Shown piece after piece: positions 1 through 9,381 of a stretch of 64,000 bases of DNA. The first letter of the stretch is position 1, and the number at the start of each line of letters is the position of its first letter. Both the position numbers and the translations under genes were made by a program. The DNA lies in the NCBI GenBank assembly GCA_002869855.2, contig NEWQ02000010.1:1-64000 (forward strand), in the 5' to 3' direction. Source of the DNA: Nitrospira sp. CG24D. Its GTDB lineage: Bacteria; Nitrospirota; Nitrospiria; Nitrospirales; Nitrospiraceae. The notes under the pieces are model-generated. The model was given only the letters and a program-made list of their open reading frames with translations, had not been told where the DNA came from and did no database searches.

Positions 1-3000
1 CAATGCGGTGCGCGCGATCGGACGCCTGGTTCTCCACCGCCGGATTCCACCAGGGATCCAGATGAAACACGTAGCTCGCTTTGGTGAGATTCAGCCCCTG
101 CCCTCCCGCCTTGAGACTGAGAAGAAACACGCTCGGCTGTTCGCCGCGCTGAAACGCCGCCACACGGGTTTTGCGCGCGGTCGCCGCCGTGGCACCATCC
201 AGCCGGTGATGGGGAAGCGTGTGCCGAGCACACGCTTCCTCAACAAGATCGAGAAAACTGGTGAACTGGGAAAAGACCAGGGCGCTATGCCCCTCGTCCA
301 ACAACACTTGCAACCGCTCCACCAGGAAACTGAGTTTGGGCGAAGGCTCGTCGGCCCGGCTTGTCAGGAGACGGGGCGAGAGACAAATCTGACGGAGCTT
401 GAGGATTGCCGTCAGCGCGATGAACTGCGCCTGGCCGGAGGTCTTTGTCCGGTACGCCTCGTCGATCGTGGCGCGAACCTGCGCGACCGTCTGCTGGTAC
501 AGCGCCTTTTGCCGCTCGGACAAGTCAAGAAACACCTCGCTCTCGATCTTCGGCGGCAAGTCATGGAGAATCTCCGCCTTGGTCCGGCGCAAGATGAAGG
601 GCCTGGTCCGGCGCAGCAGCCGCTCCAGCGCGAGGCCCTGAATACGTTTGAGACCGGTCTTAAACCGGTCGTACTCCCCGAGCAGTCCCGGCATGCAGAG
701 ATCGATGATGGAGAAGTATTCGCCAAGATGGTTTTCGAGCGGAGTGCCGGTCAGCGAGATTTTGAATCGTCCGGTCAGACGGCGGGCCGCGCCTGTCGTC
801 TCGGCCTGAATGTTCTTCACCGCCTGCGCCTCGTCGAACACGATGACATGGAAAGCCAGGCGTTCCAACTGTTCGATGTCCCGGCGAACCAGCCCGTACG
901 TTGTGATCACCACTTCGCCATCCTTAGCCTCGAATGTCCGCTCGCTCCCGCTATAGACATGGACCTTCAAGCCTGGCGCGAAACGCGCCAGCTCCTGTTC
1001 CCAGTTGAAGAGGAGACTCGTCGGTACGACGACCAGATGAGGGCCCTTCACACCCGCCGCTGTCTTGATACGCCCTTCCTGAATGGCGGCGAGGAGACAG
1101 ATGGCCTGGAGGGTCTTGCCCAGCCCCATGTCGTCCGCCAAACAGGCGCCGAAACGGTGCTCATAGAGAAACGCGAGCCACGTATACCCGTCCTGCTGAT
1201 AAGGGCGCAGCAGGGCCTGCACATTCTTCGGCACAGGCCGTGGGGCCATCCGCGTGAATCCCAGGAGACGACCGAGTAGGGCCTCGTCTTCAGCGGGCAA
1301 CGCCACCGCAATGCCCTGCTCACGCAGCGCCAGCCAGTCGAAAATCTGCAAGCGAGGCACCCGCACGATCTTGCCGGCCCCCCGATCCGCCCTCGCCTCT
1401 CCGGTCAGAGCGAACAGTGCGCGCAATTGTTCCAGGCTCTGGCGATCCAACACCCGCAACCCGCCCTTGGCATCGATCAGCCCTCCCTGCTGCAGAGCGG
1501 CCCGCCACTCCAATTCGTCCAGCGCCACGCCGTCGCACCGGATCTCCGGACGGATTTCAAACCAATCGATCTCCGCCCCTTCCGGCTCGACATGCTCTAC
1601 ATGAGCAGAACATTCCCATCGAGAGAACTTGACGGGCTGATCCTCATACAGCAATTCGATTCCGGCGGACGTGAGCGCGTCCAAGAGAACCGGCAATCCT
1701 TGAAACAGCCTCGGCGCGTCAAGCATCATCTCATCGCAACGCCGCAGGCCGCGAAAGACGTCCGGGCCGAACACGTCGAAGGGAATCTTATACAGCAACG
1801 CCTCGCGAGCCTTGTCCACCGGCTGCAGTTCCCATCGCCCTGCGTGAATCTCTAGCCGCACATCCGCCCTGGCATAGGCCGAGAGATTCCGGTTGAGCCA
1901 CTGCGCGGCCTCGTTGCTGACAGCCCGAGGCCACCCCTCCAGTCCGGGAGCCATCTTGATGCGCTGGTCTCGCTCCTTGGCCTCGCGCACCGCCAGAAGA
2001 CTGAAGAAGATATCGAACAGAACGGCCTTTCGTTTGAGCGACCGCAGCGCGCCGGATACGGCACGGCCTTGTTCCAACGCCAAGAATAGCCCAAAGGTGG
2101 AAACACTCGGGGCAAACCGAACTTCCCCCCGGCGACATTGCGCCTGCAGCGTCCACGCGCTAGCCGGAAGGTCCTCCTCACCGGACGGAGGCTTCAAGAT
2201 CAGGGCACAGGAAAGCGTATCACCAGCAGAAGGCCGTACCGGGCGATGCGCCGGCACGGCCTGGCCCTCCACTTTTAGGATAAGATCCCGCATGATCCGG
2301 TTCGCCTGCGTGTGAGGCACCTCGATTTGCGCGGACCGAAACTCGTCCAGTGAAATCGTAAACTCCAGTTCATCGTCGCCGACGCCTGGCCATCGCCCAT
2401 ACCCAGACTGCCCCGATAGCGGCACCGCGCGGAACCCTTCGTCGAAATCGTCATAGGGATTGGAAAATGGCTCGCCCCCCTTAAAGCGTTGCCGCAGAGA
2501 ACGAAACGACGCCCACCCCAGCTCATCCTTCAAATACAGAAGCCGACCGCCGCTTAGATCGGCCACAAACGTCCTGAATCGGACGATCCGTTCGAGGGGC
2601 ACTTCGTCGGCGAGGCAGACTGCGCAAATCTTGATCTGGCCGCCAACAAGGTCGATCTCCGTCTTGCTCCGGCACTTGACCGACTGATTCCATTGCAGCG
2701 GAATCGATTCCTCGCCAGACACCAGCACGATGGGGTAGGGATGGTCATGAATCCTGAGATAGTGGAGCAAGGGGTCTTCCCCAAACCCGGACATGAACCA
2801 GGACACATTGAGGAGGGGAACCAGTTCAGGTGGAATCGCAGCGCCCCAGCCCCCGGACAGCGGCACGCCATTCTTATGGATCAGGAGCTGCGGGTGAGGA
2901 TCACGGGCATCGAGGACGATCTCAAAAACCGGTCTTTTGCGGACCGCGCCGGGCGAAGACTGTGGTATTTTCTTAGCTGGCTCAGGGATACGACCGAGCA

Positions 3001-3448
3001 ACTCCGCTCGAAGCCAGGGCAGCTCGGGGTGTTGCGCGGCCGGCAATCTGAACAACTCCGGGGACAACAGATGTTTGGTCGTGAAACAGGCGCACAGCAC
3101 ATGTTTGCACAAGCCGCCGGGTTCCCAGGCCGGACAATCGCAGGAGGCGGCAAGAAACCCGCCGTCGAGGGAAAAGGCGACCTCGTAGAGCCTGGTCCCT
3201 TCTACCTCCGCCGTCAGCGTCGCGCGATCCAGACTCCAGACATAATGCTGAAGCCGCTGCTCTTGGTAATAGGCGAAGCCCTTGAGGACAGCAGCCTTCG
3301 GAGCCATCGTGTAGACCGCATTGGCCGAGATGGCGCGAAACGCGGCGAGGAGCGCGAGCGCTTCTGGGGCGGGACTCGGAGCGACCGTCCCCTTCTCGGG
3401 CATGGGGCGGTCCCCCTGCCCGCGATGGGATGAGGTCTTCCTACGCAT
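1..3448 (-). CDS. SNF2/Rad54-family helicase with SWIM zinc finger (3' end outside window)
   Basis: This is a superfamily-2 ATP-dependent DNA translocase of the bacterial SNF2 type, cut by the left window edge after about 1,149 codons. A SWIM zinc finger lies near the N-terminus (CDC at residues 103-105, then CKH near 114). A long middle region follows, and then the motor core. Walker A (DDMGLGKT) is near residue 770, the DEAQ box near 873, and motif VI (QASDRAHRIG) is the last sequence visible before the edge, so only the extreme C-terminus is missing. ATG at 3448 has no clear ribosome site; an in-frame ATG at 3403 is preceded by AGGGGG and may be the true start. SWIM-SNF2 proteins are thought to remodel nucleoprotein or assist repair; the exact role here is unknown. 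Confidence 0.9.
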   Translation of the reverse strand, partial: MRRKTSSHRGQGDRPMPEKGTVAPSPAPEALALLAAFRAISANAVYTMAPKAAVLKGFAYYQEQRLQHYVWSLDRATLTAEVEGTRLYEVAFSLDGGFLAASCDCPAWEPGGLCKHVLCACFTTKHLLSPELFRLPAAQHPELPWLRAELLGRIPEPAKKIPQSSPGAVRKRPVFEIVLDARDPHPQLLIHKNGVPLSGGWGAAIPPELVPLLNVSWFMSGFGEDPLLHYLRIHDHPYPIVLVSGEESIPLQWNQSVKCRSKTEIDLVGGQIKICAVCLADEVPLERIVRFRTFVADLSGGRLLYLKDELGWASFRSLRQRFKGGEPFSNPYDDFDEGFRAVPLSGQSGYGRWPGVGDDELEFTISLDEFRSAQIEVPHTQANRIMRDLILKVEGQAVPAHRPVRPSAGDTLSCALILKPPSGEEDLPASAWTLQAQCRRGEVRFAPSVSTFGLFLALEQGRAVSGALRSLKRKAVLFDIFFSLLAVREAKERDQRIKMAPGLEGWPRAVSNEAAQWLNRNLSAYARADVRLEIHAGRWELQPVDKAREALLYKIPFDVFGPDVFRGLRRCDEMMLDAPRLFQGLPVLLDALTSAGIELLYEDQPVKFSRWECSAHVEHVEPEGAEIDWFEIRPEIRCDGVALDELEWRAALQQGGLIDAKGGLRVLDRQSLEQLRALFALTGEARADRGAGKIVRVPRLQIFDWLALREQGIAVALPAEDEALLGRLLGFTRMAPRPVPKNVQALLRPYQQDGYTWLAFLYEHRFGACLADDMGLGKTLQAICLLAAIQEGRIKTAAGVKGPHLVVVPTSLLFNWEQELARFAPGLKVHVYSGSERTFEAKDGEVVITTYGLVRRDIEQLERLAFHVIVFDEAQAVKNIQAETTGAARRLTGRFKISLTGTPLENHLGEYFSIIDLCMPGLLGEYDRFKTGLKRIQGLALERLLRRTRPFILRRTKAEILHDLPPKIESEVFLDLSERQKALYQQTVAQVRATIDEAYRTKTSGQAQFIALTAILKLRQICLSPRLLTSRADEPSPKLSFLVERLQVLLDEGHSALVFSQFTSFLDLVEEACARHTLPHHRLDGATAATARKTRVAAFQRGEQPSVFLLSLKAGGQGLNLTKASYVFHLDPWWNPAVENQASDRAHRI

Positions 3449-3589
3449 AACGCTTCACTATAAACGGGAGAACGGAACGGCATCAAGGCGCGGCGCCGAT
3501 GAACCGTCGATCGACCAAGCGGGTCGGTCGTATCGCGCGAACCAGCGGCTCGCCGTTCGCGAGACAGAATGGGACTGTGGCAGGAAGCG

Positions 3590-4276
3590 CTACTGGGCAG
3601 AGCCGGCTTTGAATCTCACCGCGACTTCGGCAACTCGTTGGCCCAAGACTCTGGCCTCAGCCAGCTCTTTGTTGTCGATGCCAGGACTCTCGCCTTCCGT
3701 GGTCGCAGAGGCGCCAAACGCACCGCCGCCACTCACGACAATCATTTGATTCCCGAGCATCGCCGCCAGAATAGTCAGCATCGTCACTTCTTTGCCGCTC
3801 GAGATCTGCCCCCCTGTGGCAAAGGCTGCCCCGACCTTATTTTTCATCTTGAACTCTGGAAAGACCCCGAACTTGAACTGCCAATTGTCGAAGAAGGTTT
3901 TCACCTCGCCCGACATATTGGACCAGTAGACCGGGGAGCCGACGACGACCGCATCCGATGAAAACAAATCATCCGCCGTGACCTGCCCGACTCGCTTCAT
4001 TAAGACAATGGTCCCCGGAACGCTCTTCGCTCCTTCGACCACCGCCTCGGCCATTCGTTCTGTATTGCCTGAGTGCGAATGATAGGCGACCAGAACTTTG
4101 ACGGAGAGGGGAACAGACTCATCTGCAGAGACCGGACTGACTCCAAAAACGGCGATACAAATAAGCAGACTGACGGCTAAGGCTTTAGGCAAAAAATGAG
4201 CGGGGGCTGCGGTGGGCACAGGACCTGTGGTTTGATCATGGTCCTCATGCCCGGCAAGAGATGGAAACCGGATCAC
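3590..4276 (-). CDS. Exported or membrane-anchored flavodoxin-fold (WrbA-like) protein
   Basis: The 228-residue product has a hydrophobic signal or anchor at about residues 30-51 ending in PVSA-DES, followed by a flavodoxin fold. The phosphate-binding loop is AYHSHSGNTERMA (near 64-76) and the GSPVYWSN loop lies near 108, both typical of FMN-binding WrbA/NAD(P)H:quinone oxidoreductase-like proteins. Members of this family are normally cytosolic, so the signal is unusual. The start is GTG, overlapping the TGA of the upstream zinc-ribbon gene (GTGA), which implies translational coupling. A likely role is quinone or electron-transfer chemistry at the membrane; the substrate cannot be told. Confidence 0.8.
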   Translation of the reverse strand: MIRFPSLAGHEDHDQTTGPVPTAAPAHFLPKALAVSLLICIAVFGVSPVSADESVPLSVKVLVAYHSHSGNTERMAEAVVEGAKSVPGTIVLMKRVGQVTADDLFSSDAVVVGSPVYWSNMSGEVKTFFDNWQFKFGVFPEFKMKNKVGAAFATGGQISSGKEVTMLTILAAMLGNQMIVVSGGGAFGASATTEGESPGIDNKELAEARVLGQRVAEVAVRFKAGSAQ

Positions 4277-4458
4277 CGGCGAAACGTTTCCTCTTCCATC
4301 CGCTCTTCGACGGAAACATCCGTGAGGGCTCCGCGATACTCGCAGCGATGGCAGCGCACTCGCCAGGCTTCAATCCATTTTTCCTGGACGTACGACTGGC
4401 GGCAGCTCGGGCACACAAACACACCCTTGACGTAATGGACCTTGCGAACTTCCTTCAT
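4273..4458 (-). CDS. Small zinc-ribbon protein
   Basis: This 61-residue protein has two CxxC pairs (CPSC and CHRC), a classical zinc-ribbon knuckle spacing, and a charged C-terminal tail. It lies directly upstream of the exported flavodoxin gene, and its stop codon overlaps that gene's GTG start by 4 bp, so the two are probably co-translated. An AGGAGG-like sequence lies just upstream of the ATG (GGAGGCCCGTATG), supporting the start. Function is unknown; the ribbon may bind nucleic acid or a protein partner. Confidence 0.7.
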   Translation of the reverse strand: MKEVRKVHYVKGVFVCPSCRQSYVQEKWIEAWRVRCHRCEYRGALTDVSVEERMEEETFRR

Positions 4459-4607
4459 ACGGGCCTCCTGGCTGAGATGGCCGAGGATCGCACAGGTCTC
4501 CTCGGGATTGCAAGACGGCCAACCCCGCCCGCACGCCGACGTAACTCCAGGCTATCGCGCGATGGCCATGCCTTGACTGCCACCATGCCGGCCAGTACCA
4601 TGCCTCC

Positions 4608-5081
4608 ATGTTTATTCGCGTGATCCTGATTGCGTTCATTGTGCTTAGCTTGGCCGGCCCGTCCAGCGGAGACGCCACGCCTCCTCCCGGCAGCCCCGCC
4701 GCCCGGCTGATTCCCGTGAAGACCCCTTCCGGAACCGTCGTTCAAGCCGAAATTGCCGACACCCCACAGAAACGCGCCGCCGGATTGATGTACCGCGATC
4801 ACCTCAAAAAAGACCACGGCATGATGTTCTTCTTCGACCAGGCCCAGGAATGGACCTTCTGGATGAAAAACACTCTGATCGCGCTTGATCTGATTTGGAT
4901 GGATGATAAAAAACGCGTGATCCACATCGAACGGAACGTGCCGATTTGCACCAGAACGGATGATTCCTGCCCCCAGTACCGCCCGAATGACGGGGCGATG
5001 TACGTACTGGAGATTGCCGCCGGAACCGTGGATGGATTGAAGATCGAGAAGGGTACAAAACTGCAGTTTGCGAATCCGTAA
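4608..5081 (+). CDS. DUF192 family secreted protein
   Basis: The 157-residue product has a cleavable signal peptide (about residues 1-22) followed by a DUF192 domain. Family hallmarks are visible: the RAAGLMYR segment, the MMFFFD turn, WTFWMKNTLIALDLIW, and the C-terminal VLEIAAG. DUF192 proteins are small beta-rich exported proteins of unknown biochemical role, common in environmental bacteria. The gene is divergent from the zinc-ribbon gene and converges on rsh with only 17 bp between stops, so it is probably a single-gene unit with its promoter between 4459 and 4607. Confidence 0.85.
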   Translation: MFIRVILIAFIVLSLAGPSSGDATPPPGSPAARLIPVKTPSGTVVQAEIADTPQKRAAGLMYRDHLKKDHGMMFFFDQAQEWTFWMKNTLIALDLIWMDDKKRVIHIERNVPICTRTDDSCPQYRPNDGAMYVLEIAAGTVDGLKIEKGTKLQFANP

Positions 5082-5098
5082 GACTTGCAGGCCGGCCG

Positions 5099-7276
5099 TT
5101 ATTTTTCCTGCCACGCCCGAATACGCCGCGCCGAGATCACCCCGTCGACCCGTTCAATCGCCTTCAGCACATGATTGATGTGCTTCGTGTCATTGACTTC
5201 GACCACGAAATCCAACACCGCCTTCCGGTCTTCGCGCGTCGCGATTTCCGCCCGGCTGATGTTCGCCTGACATTCCGCAATCGCGGAAGACACATTTGCC
5301 AGCACCCCGGTCTTGTCGACTGCCATCACCGACACTTTCACCGGGTGTAACCCCGGCGTCGCCGTATCCCATTCCACTTCGACGAGCCGTTCACGATCGT
5401 AATCCAACGCTTCCAGGTTGGGGCAATCCACAGAGTGGATCGTCAACCCGCGCCCGCGGGTAATGTAGCCGAGAATCCGATCCCCCGGCACCGGATTACA
5501 GCAACGGGAGAGCTGCATCAAGAGATCGCGCGCGCCTTTGACCTGTACACCTTTGTCGTCGGATTTGCCGGCCGGGGTCTTCGGCATCGAAACCGGCTCC
5601 GCGATCGGCACAGCGGTTCCCGGCGACGGCGCCGCCAGCTTCGCAATCACCTCAGCCGTCGCAAGATGGCCGAACCCCACCGCCGCCATCAGTTCGTCGA
5701 GCGTGTCATGCCCGAGCTGCCTCGCCACCTCCAGCAGTTGCTCCGACCGAAGCATCTGGGCCGGCGCGAACGCGTGGCGCCGCAACTCCGACTCCAACAG
5801 ACGCCGCCCGATGTCGATGCTGCGCGTTTGTTCTTCGGCTTTGACCCAATGTTTGATTTTCGTTTTGGCGCGCGAAGTCCGGACGAACTTGAGCCAATCC
5901 TTATGCGGCGTCTGGTTCGGCGATGTGAGGATTTCAACCGTATCTCCGCTCGTCACCTGATGCTTTAAGGGCACAATCTTGCCGTTGACCTTGGCTCCGA
6001 CACAATGATCGCCGACCTCCGTATGAATGGCATAGGCGAAGTCGACCGGGGTGGATCCCTTCGGCAGCTCCTTCACAATTCCCTTGGGCGTAAACACGTA
6101 GACCACATCGTGAAACAACTCAAGCTTGACGGAATCCATGAACTGACGATTGTCCGGCAAATCGGTGTGCCACTCGACGAACTGGTGCAACCAGCCGAAT
6201 GCCTTGTTGTCCTTCTCAGCAACCTTGCCCTGTTCCTTATATTTCCAATGCGCCGCAATCCCGTATTCGGCTACGCGATGCATTTCGTCGGTTCGAATTT
6301 GGAATTCGACGTGCTCGCCCTTCGGTCCGACTACCGTCGTGTGCAACGATTGATACAGGTTGGATTTGGGAATTGCGATGTAGTCCTTGAACCGGCCGGG
6401 AAGCGGGCGCCAGAGCGAATGGATGACCCCGAGCAAGGCGTAGCAGTTCATTTTCGTATCGGTGATGATCCGCAAAGCCGTGAGGTCGTAGACTTCCTCA
6501 AAAGAAATATCCTGTTTATTCATCTTCTGATAAATGCCGTACAGGTGCTTCGGACGTCCGTACACCGTCCCCTGCAACCCGACGTCGGTCAGCGCCTTCT
6601 CGACCAGATCGCGCACTTCCTGAATGTACTGTTCCCGGTCTTCATCGCGCTTCGCGACACGCACCCGCAGCATCTCGTACACATCGGGCTTGAGATGCTT
6701 GAGGCACAAGTCCTCCAGCTCGTTCTTCACCCACCCGATCCCGATCCGGTTCGCGAGCGGGGCGTAAATCTCCAGCGTTTCCTGGGCAATTTCCTGGCGC
6801 TTTGCCTCGCTCAAATGTTCCAGGGTCCGCATATTGTGGAGGCGATCGGCCAGCTTGATGATGACGACACGGATATCGTCCGCCATCGACAGCACCATCT
6901 TGCGGAAATTCTCCGCCTGCTTCTCTTCATAGCTCCGGAAGGTGATCTTGCCGATCTTCGTCACTCCGTCGACGAGATGGACCACCTCTTTTCCAAACTC
7001 ACGCTCCAGCTCGGCCGGCGTCGCCACCGTATCTTCCAAGGTGTCATGCAACAGTCCCGCCACCACCGCCGCCACATCCGTTTTGAGCAATGTCAGCACG
7101 CCGGCCACCGCGACAGGATGCTGCACGTAGGGCTCTCCGGAACGGCGAGTTTGCCCCTCATGCGCTTTGGCAGAGAAGTCATAGGCCTTGCGCACCAGAC
7201 TGAGATCGGCCTCCGGCTGGTAGCTCCGCACGCGGTCGAGGAGCTGCTCGATATCGGTGACGGTTTCGTAGACCAT
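5099..7276 (-). CDS. rsh: Bifunctional (p)ppGpp synthetase/hydrolase (RelA/SpoT homologue)
   Basis: The 725-residue length and domain order match long RSH enzymes. There is an HD hydrolase domain with intact HD and the LLHDTLEDT signature (about 40-150), a synthetase domain with GRPKHLYGIYQKM and FKDYIAIPKSNLYQSLHTT (about 230-345), a TGS domain starting at VYVFTPKG (about 390-450), and a C-terminal ACT domain (about 640-720). Both catalytic halves look intact, so the protein should make and degrade the stringent-response alarmone. It is the only RSH in the window. recJ lies 7 bp upstream on the same strand, so the two are probably co-transcribed. Confidence 0.95.
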   Translation of the reverse strand: MVYETVTDIEQLLDRVRSYQPEADLSLVRKAYDFSAKAHEGQTRRSGEPYVQHPVAVAGVLTLLKTDVAAVVAGLLHDTLEDTVATPAELEREFGKEVVHLVDGVTKIGKITFRSYEEKQAENFRKMVLSMADDIRVVIIKLADRLHNMRTLEHLSEAKRQEIAQETLEIYAPLANRIGIGWVKNELEDLCLKHLKPDVYEMLRVRVAKRDEDREQYIQEVRDLVEKALTDVGLQGTVYGRPKHLYGIYQKMNKQDISFEEVYDLTALRIITDTKMNCYALLGVIHSLWRPLPGRFKDYIAIPKSNLYQSLHTTVVGPKGEHVEFQIRTDEMHRVAEYGIAAHWKYKEQGKVAEKDNKAFGWLHQFVEWHTDLPDNRQFMDSVKLELFHDVVYVFTPKGIVKELPKGSTPVDFAYAIHTEVGDHCVGAKVNGKIVPLKHQVTSGDTVEILTSPNQTPHKDWLKFVRTSRAKTKIKHWVKAEEQTRSIDIGRRLLESELRRHAFAPAQMLRSEQLLEVARQLGHDTLDELMAAVGFGHLATAEVIAKLAAPSPGTAVPIAEPVSMPKTPAGKSDDKGVQVKGARDLLMQLSRCCNPVPGDRILGYITRGRGLTIHSVDCPNLEALDYDRERLVEVEWDTATPGLHPVKVSVMAVDKTGVLANVSSAIAECQANISRAEIATREDRKAVLDFVVEVNDTKHINHVLKAIERVDGVISARRIRAWQEK

Positions 7277-7283
7277 CGACGCG

Positions 7284-8981
7284 TTACTCCCCAGCCGTCG
7301 CGCGCATATCCCGGATGCGCAATTGAATGCGGTCGTGCCCGTTCCAGTGATTGATCTCCGGCGTGAAGGCCAGATCCACGGGCTGGTTGAGCGTCAGCCC
7401 CTGCTCCGAGAGCGATTTCATCCCGAACCCGATACTGTCGAACGGCAGCGACCGCCCCTGCCTGACCGTCATCTTCAAATGTTTCTCGCCGACGACCCGC
7501 GCCTCCATGATCGCCAGGCCCTTCACCGCAAACATCGGTTCGGGGTTGCCGGCACCGAATGGATGCAGCGATCCGATTTCTTGGATAAGACGCATGTTCA
7601 CTTCAGTCAACGACACTTCAGAGTCGAGATGCAGGGTAGGAACCGCATTTCCTGTGGATGACCAGGCTCCAGCCACCGCCGCGAACCGCGATTGGAACTC
7701 CGGCAAGCGGGATTCGTGAATCGTCATACCCGCTGCGCTGGGGTGTCCGCCGAACGCCACGAGCAGATCCTTGCACGAGGCTAAGGCTTGATAGAGGTCG
7801 AAGCCTGGGATGGTCCTGGCTGATCCTTTGCCGATCCCCTGCTCATTGATGGCCATCACAATCGCCGGGCGATGATATCGCTCCATCAACCGTGCCGCTA
7901 CAATGCCGACCACGCCAAGATGCCAGCCACGGGAAGCCAGGACGATCGCCGGCGGCACCTCGCCATCCCCGAGCGCCGCGATCGCCTCTCGCATGATCTC
8001 CGCTTCAAGCTCCTGCCGGCGACGATTAAGCAGTTCAAGCTCCTGCGCGAGCTGCATCGCCTCCGATTCGGACTCCGTCGTCAGCAACTGCACGCCTTTG
8101 ATCGCATGGTCCAACCGCCCTGCCGCATTCAGCCGGGGCCCGAGCTTGAATCCCACCGTCTCCGAAGTGCACTCACGTGTCACTCCGGCAACCTGTTTCA
8201 ACGCACGGATCCCGCAGCGAGCCCCGCGCGACAGTTGCCGCAAGCCTTCCTGGACAAACCCTCGATTCTCATCCTGCAACGGCACCACGTCGGCGATTGT
8301 CGATAAGGCCACCAGATCCAGCAGCGAGTCGAGCGCCACCGTTCCCTGGCCATAGCGCTGCCGATAGGCGTCGGCCACCTTGTAGGCCAGCCCGCCGGAA
8401 CAGAGCCCGCGGAACGGATAGCGCGCCTCCCGCCGATGCGGATTCATGACCGCCAACGCCGGCGGCATCTGCTCATCGGTTTGATGATGGTCTGTGACGA
8501 TGACGTCCATGCCGAGCTGATTGGCGACCGCAATTTCATGATGTGACGTGGTCCCGCAATCCGAGGTGACCAGTAGCTTCACCCCCTCTGCCGCCAGCGT
8601 CCGCACCGCGCCTTCATTCAAGCCGTACCCTTCGCGAACCCGGTGAGGCACATAGGCCTGCGCATTGGCGCCGAGCCCCCGGAAAAACGAATAGTAAATA
8701 CTCGTGGCGGACATTCCATCGACGTCATAGTCGCCATAGAAACAGACCCGCTCTCCATGTTGCACAGCATAGTGCAATCGATCGATGGCGGCTTCGATAT
8801 CAGGGATCAAAAAAGGATCGTGTGCCTGGAGCGGGGTCATCCAGGCGGTGGCTTCATCTGGCGTGGTGACACCGCGCGCTAACAGTAGGCCTGCGGTCGC
8901 AGGCGAGATCGACAAGGCCCGGGCCAGTGTCGCCCGCCGGTCGGGATCAATATCACGAAACACCCAGAGCTTAGACGTCAT
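7284..8981 (-). CDS. recJ: Single-stranded-DNA-specific exonuclease RecJ
   Basis: This is a 5'-3' ssDNA exonuclease of the DHH superfamily that acts in recombination and mismatch/base-excision repair. The 565-residue protein shows the DYDVDG motif (near residue 82), TDHHQ (near 163), the DHHA1 motif FGGHPSAAGM (near 412), and a C-terminal OB-like region. I chose the ATG at 8981 (MTSKLWVF) because family similarity begins there and GAGG precedes it. The frame stays open for another 400 bp upstream, through the pup gene in a different frame, but that stretch looks non-coding. The gene is followed closely by rsh. Confidence 0.92.
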   Translation of the reverse strand: MTSKLWVFRDIDPDRRATLARALSISPATAGLLLARGVTTPDEATAWMTPLQAHDPFLIPDIEAAIDRLHYAVQHGERVCFYGDYDVDGMSATSIYYSFFRGLGANAQAYVPHRVREGYGLNEGAVRTLAAEGVKLLVTSDCGTTSHHEIAVANQLGMDVIVTDHHQTDEQMPPALAVMNPHRREARYPFRGLCSGGLAYKVADAYRQRYGQGTVALDSLLDLVALSTIADVVPLQDENRGFVQEGLRQLSRGARCGIRALKQVAGVTRECTSETVGFKLGPRLNAAGRLDHAIKGVQLLTTESESEAMQLAQELELLNRRRQELEAEIMREAIAALGDGEVPPAIVLASRGWHLGVVGIVAARLMERYHRPAIVMAINEQGIGKGSARTIPGFDLYQALASCKDLLVAFGGHPSAAGMTIHESRLPEFQSRFAAVAGAWSSTGNAVPTLHLDSEVSLTEVNMRLIQEIGSLHPFGAGNPEPMFAVKGLAIMEARVVGEKHLKMTVRQGRSLPFDSIGFGMKSLSEQGLTLNQPVDLAFTPEINHWNGHDRIQLRIRDMRATAGE

Positions 8982-9183
8982 CCATGCCTCGGTACGGGCT
9001 ACAGGCGAATAGGGGCAACGGGTCGGATACCGCGGATGGTAAATGCTCACCATCCCTTTGTCAAACCATGCGAAAACGGTCGATACCGAGAAGATCAGAG
9101 GCGGATCATGTACCGGACGGAGAGGACAATGAGGCCAGCGGAGTGAGGAAAATGAAGAGGGGGGAACGCGAACCGGTCGTTCG

Positions 9184-9381
9184 CTATTCCCCCCCTTTTT
9201 GCACGTAGTTCTTGACGAACTCTTCAGCGTTCTTTTCGAGGACCTCGTCGATCTCATCGACGAGCTTGTCGATATCTTCCGTGAGCTTCTTCCCGGTCTC
9301 AACGACCTTCGGATTCGCCTTGACCTCGTCTTTCGATTGAGGTTCGCGTTTCGGCTCCTGTTTGCGCTCCTGTTTTTCCAT
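9184..9381 (-). CDS. pup: Prokaryotic ubiquitin-like protein Pup (ends in GGE)
   Basis: This 65-residue, highly charged, disordered protein has a C-terminal half that closely matches actinobacterial Pup. It has the heptad segment KLTEDIDKLVDEIDEVLE, then NAEEFVKNYVQKGGE. Pup is ligated by PafA through its C-terminal glutamate to lysines of targets destined for the Mpa/ARC-20S proteasome. Because this copy already ends in Glu rather than Gln, it should not need deamidation by Dop. A strong GGGAGGT site precedes the ATG. No prcA/B, mpa, pafA or dop lies in the window, so pup is separated from its partners here. The functional tail is encoded by a long A/G run (CAAAAAGGGGGGGAATAG). Confidence 0.93.
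   Translation of the reverse strand: MEKQERKQEPKREPQSKDEVKANPKVVETGKKLTEDIDKLVDEIDEVLEKNAEEFVKNYVQKGGE

Noticed and set aside
8..1279. A 423-codon plus-strand frame without stops
   Set aside because: It is antisense to the SNF2 helicase, whose motifs are all read from the minus strand; GC-rich third positions keep the opposite frame open.
6005..7354. A 449-codon plus-strand frame
   Set aside because: Antisense to rsh, with no recognisable domain; rsh catalytic motifs cover the same DNA.
9184..9381. UBact rather than Pup
   Set aside because: UBact proteins are ubiquitin-like tags of some of the same phyla, but the heptad segment and the NYVQKGGE end match Pup far better than my recollection of UBact tails.
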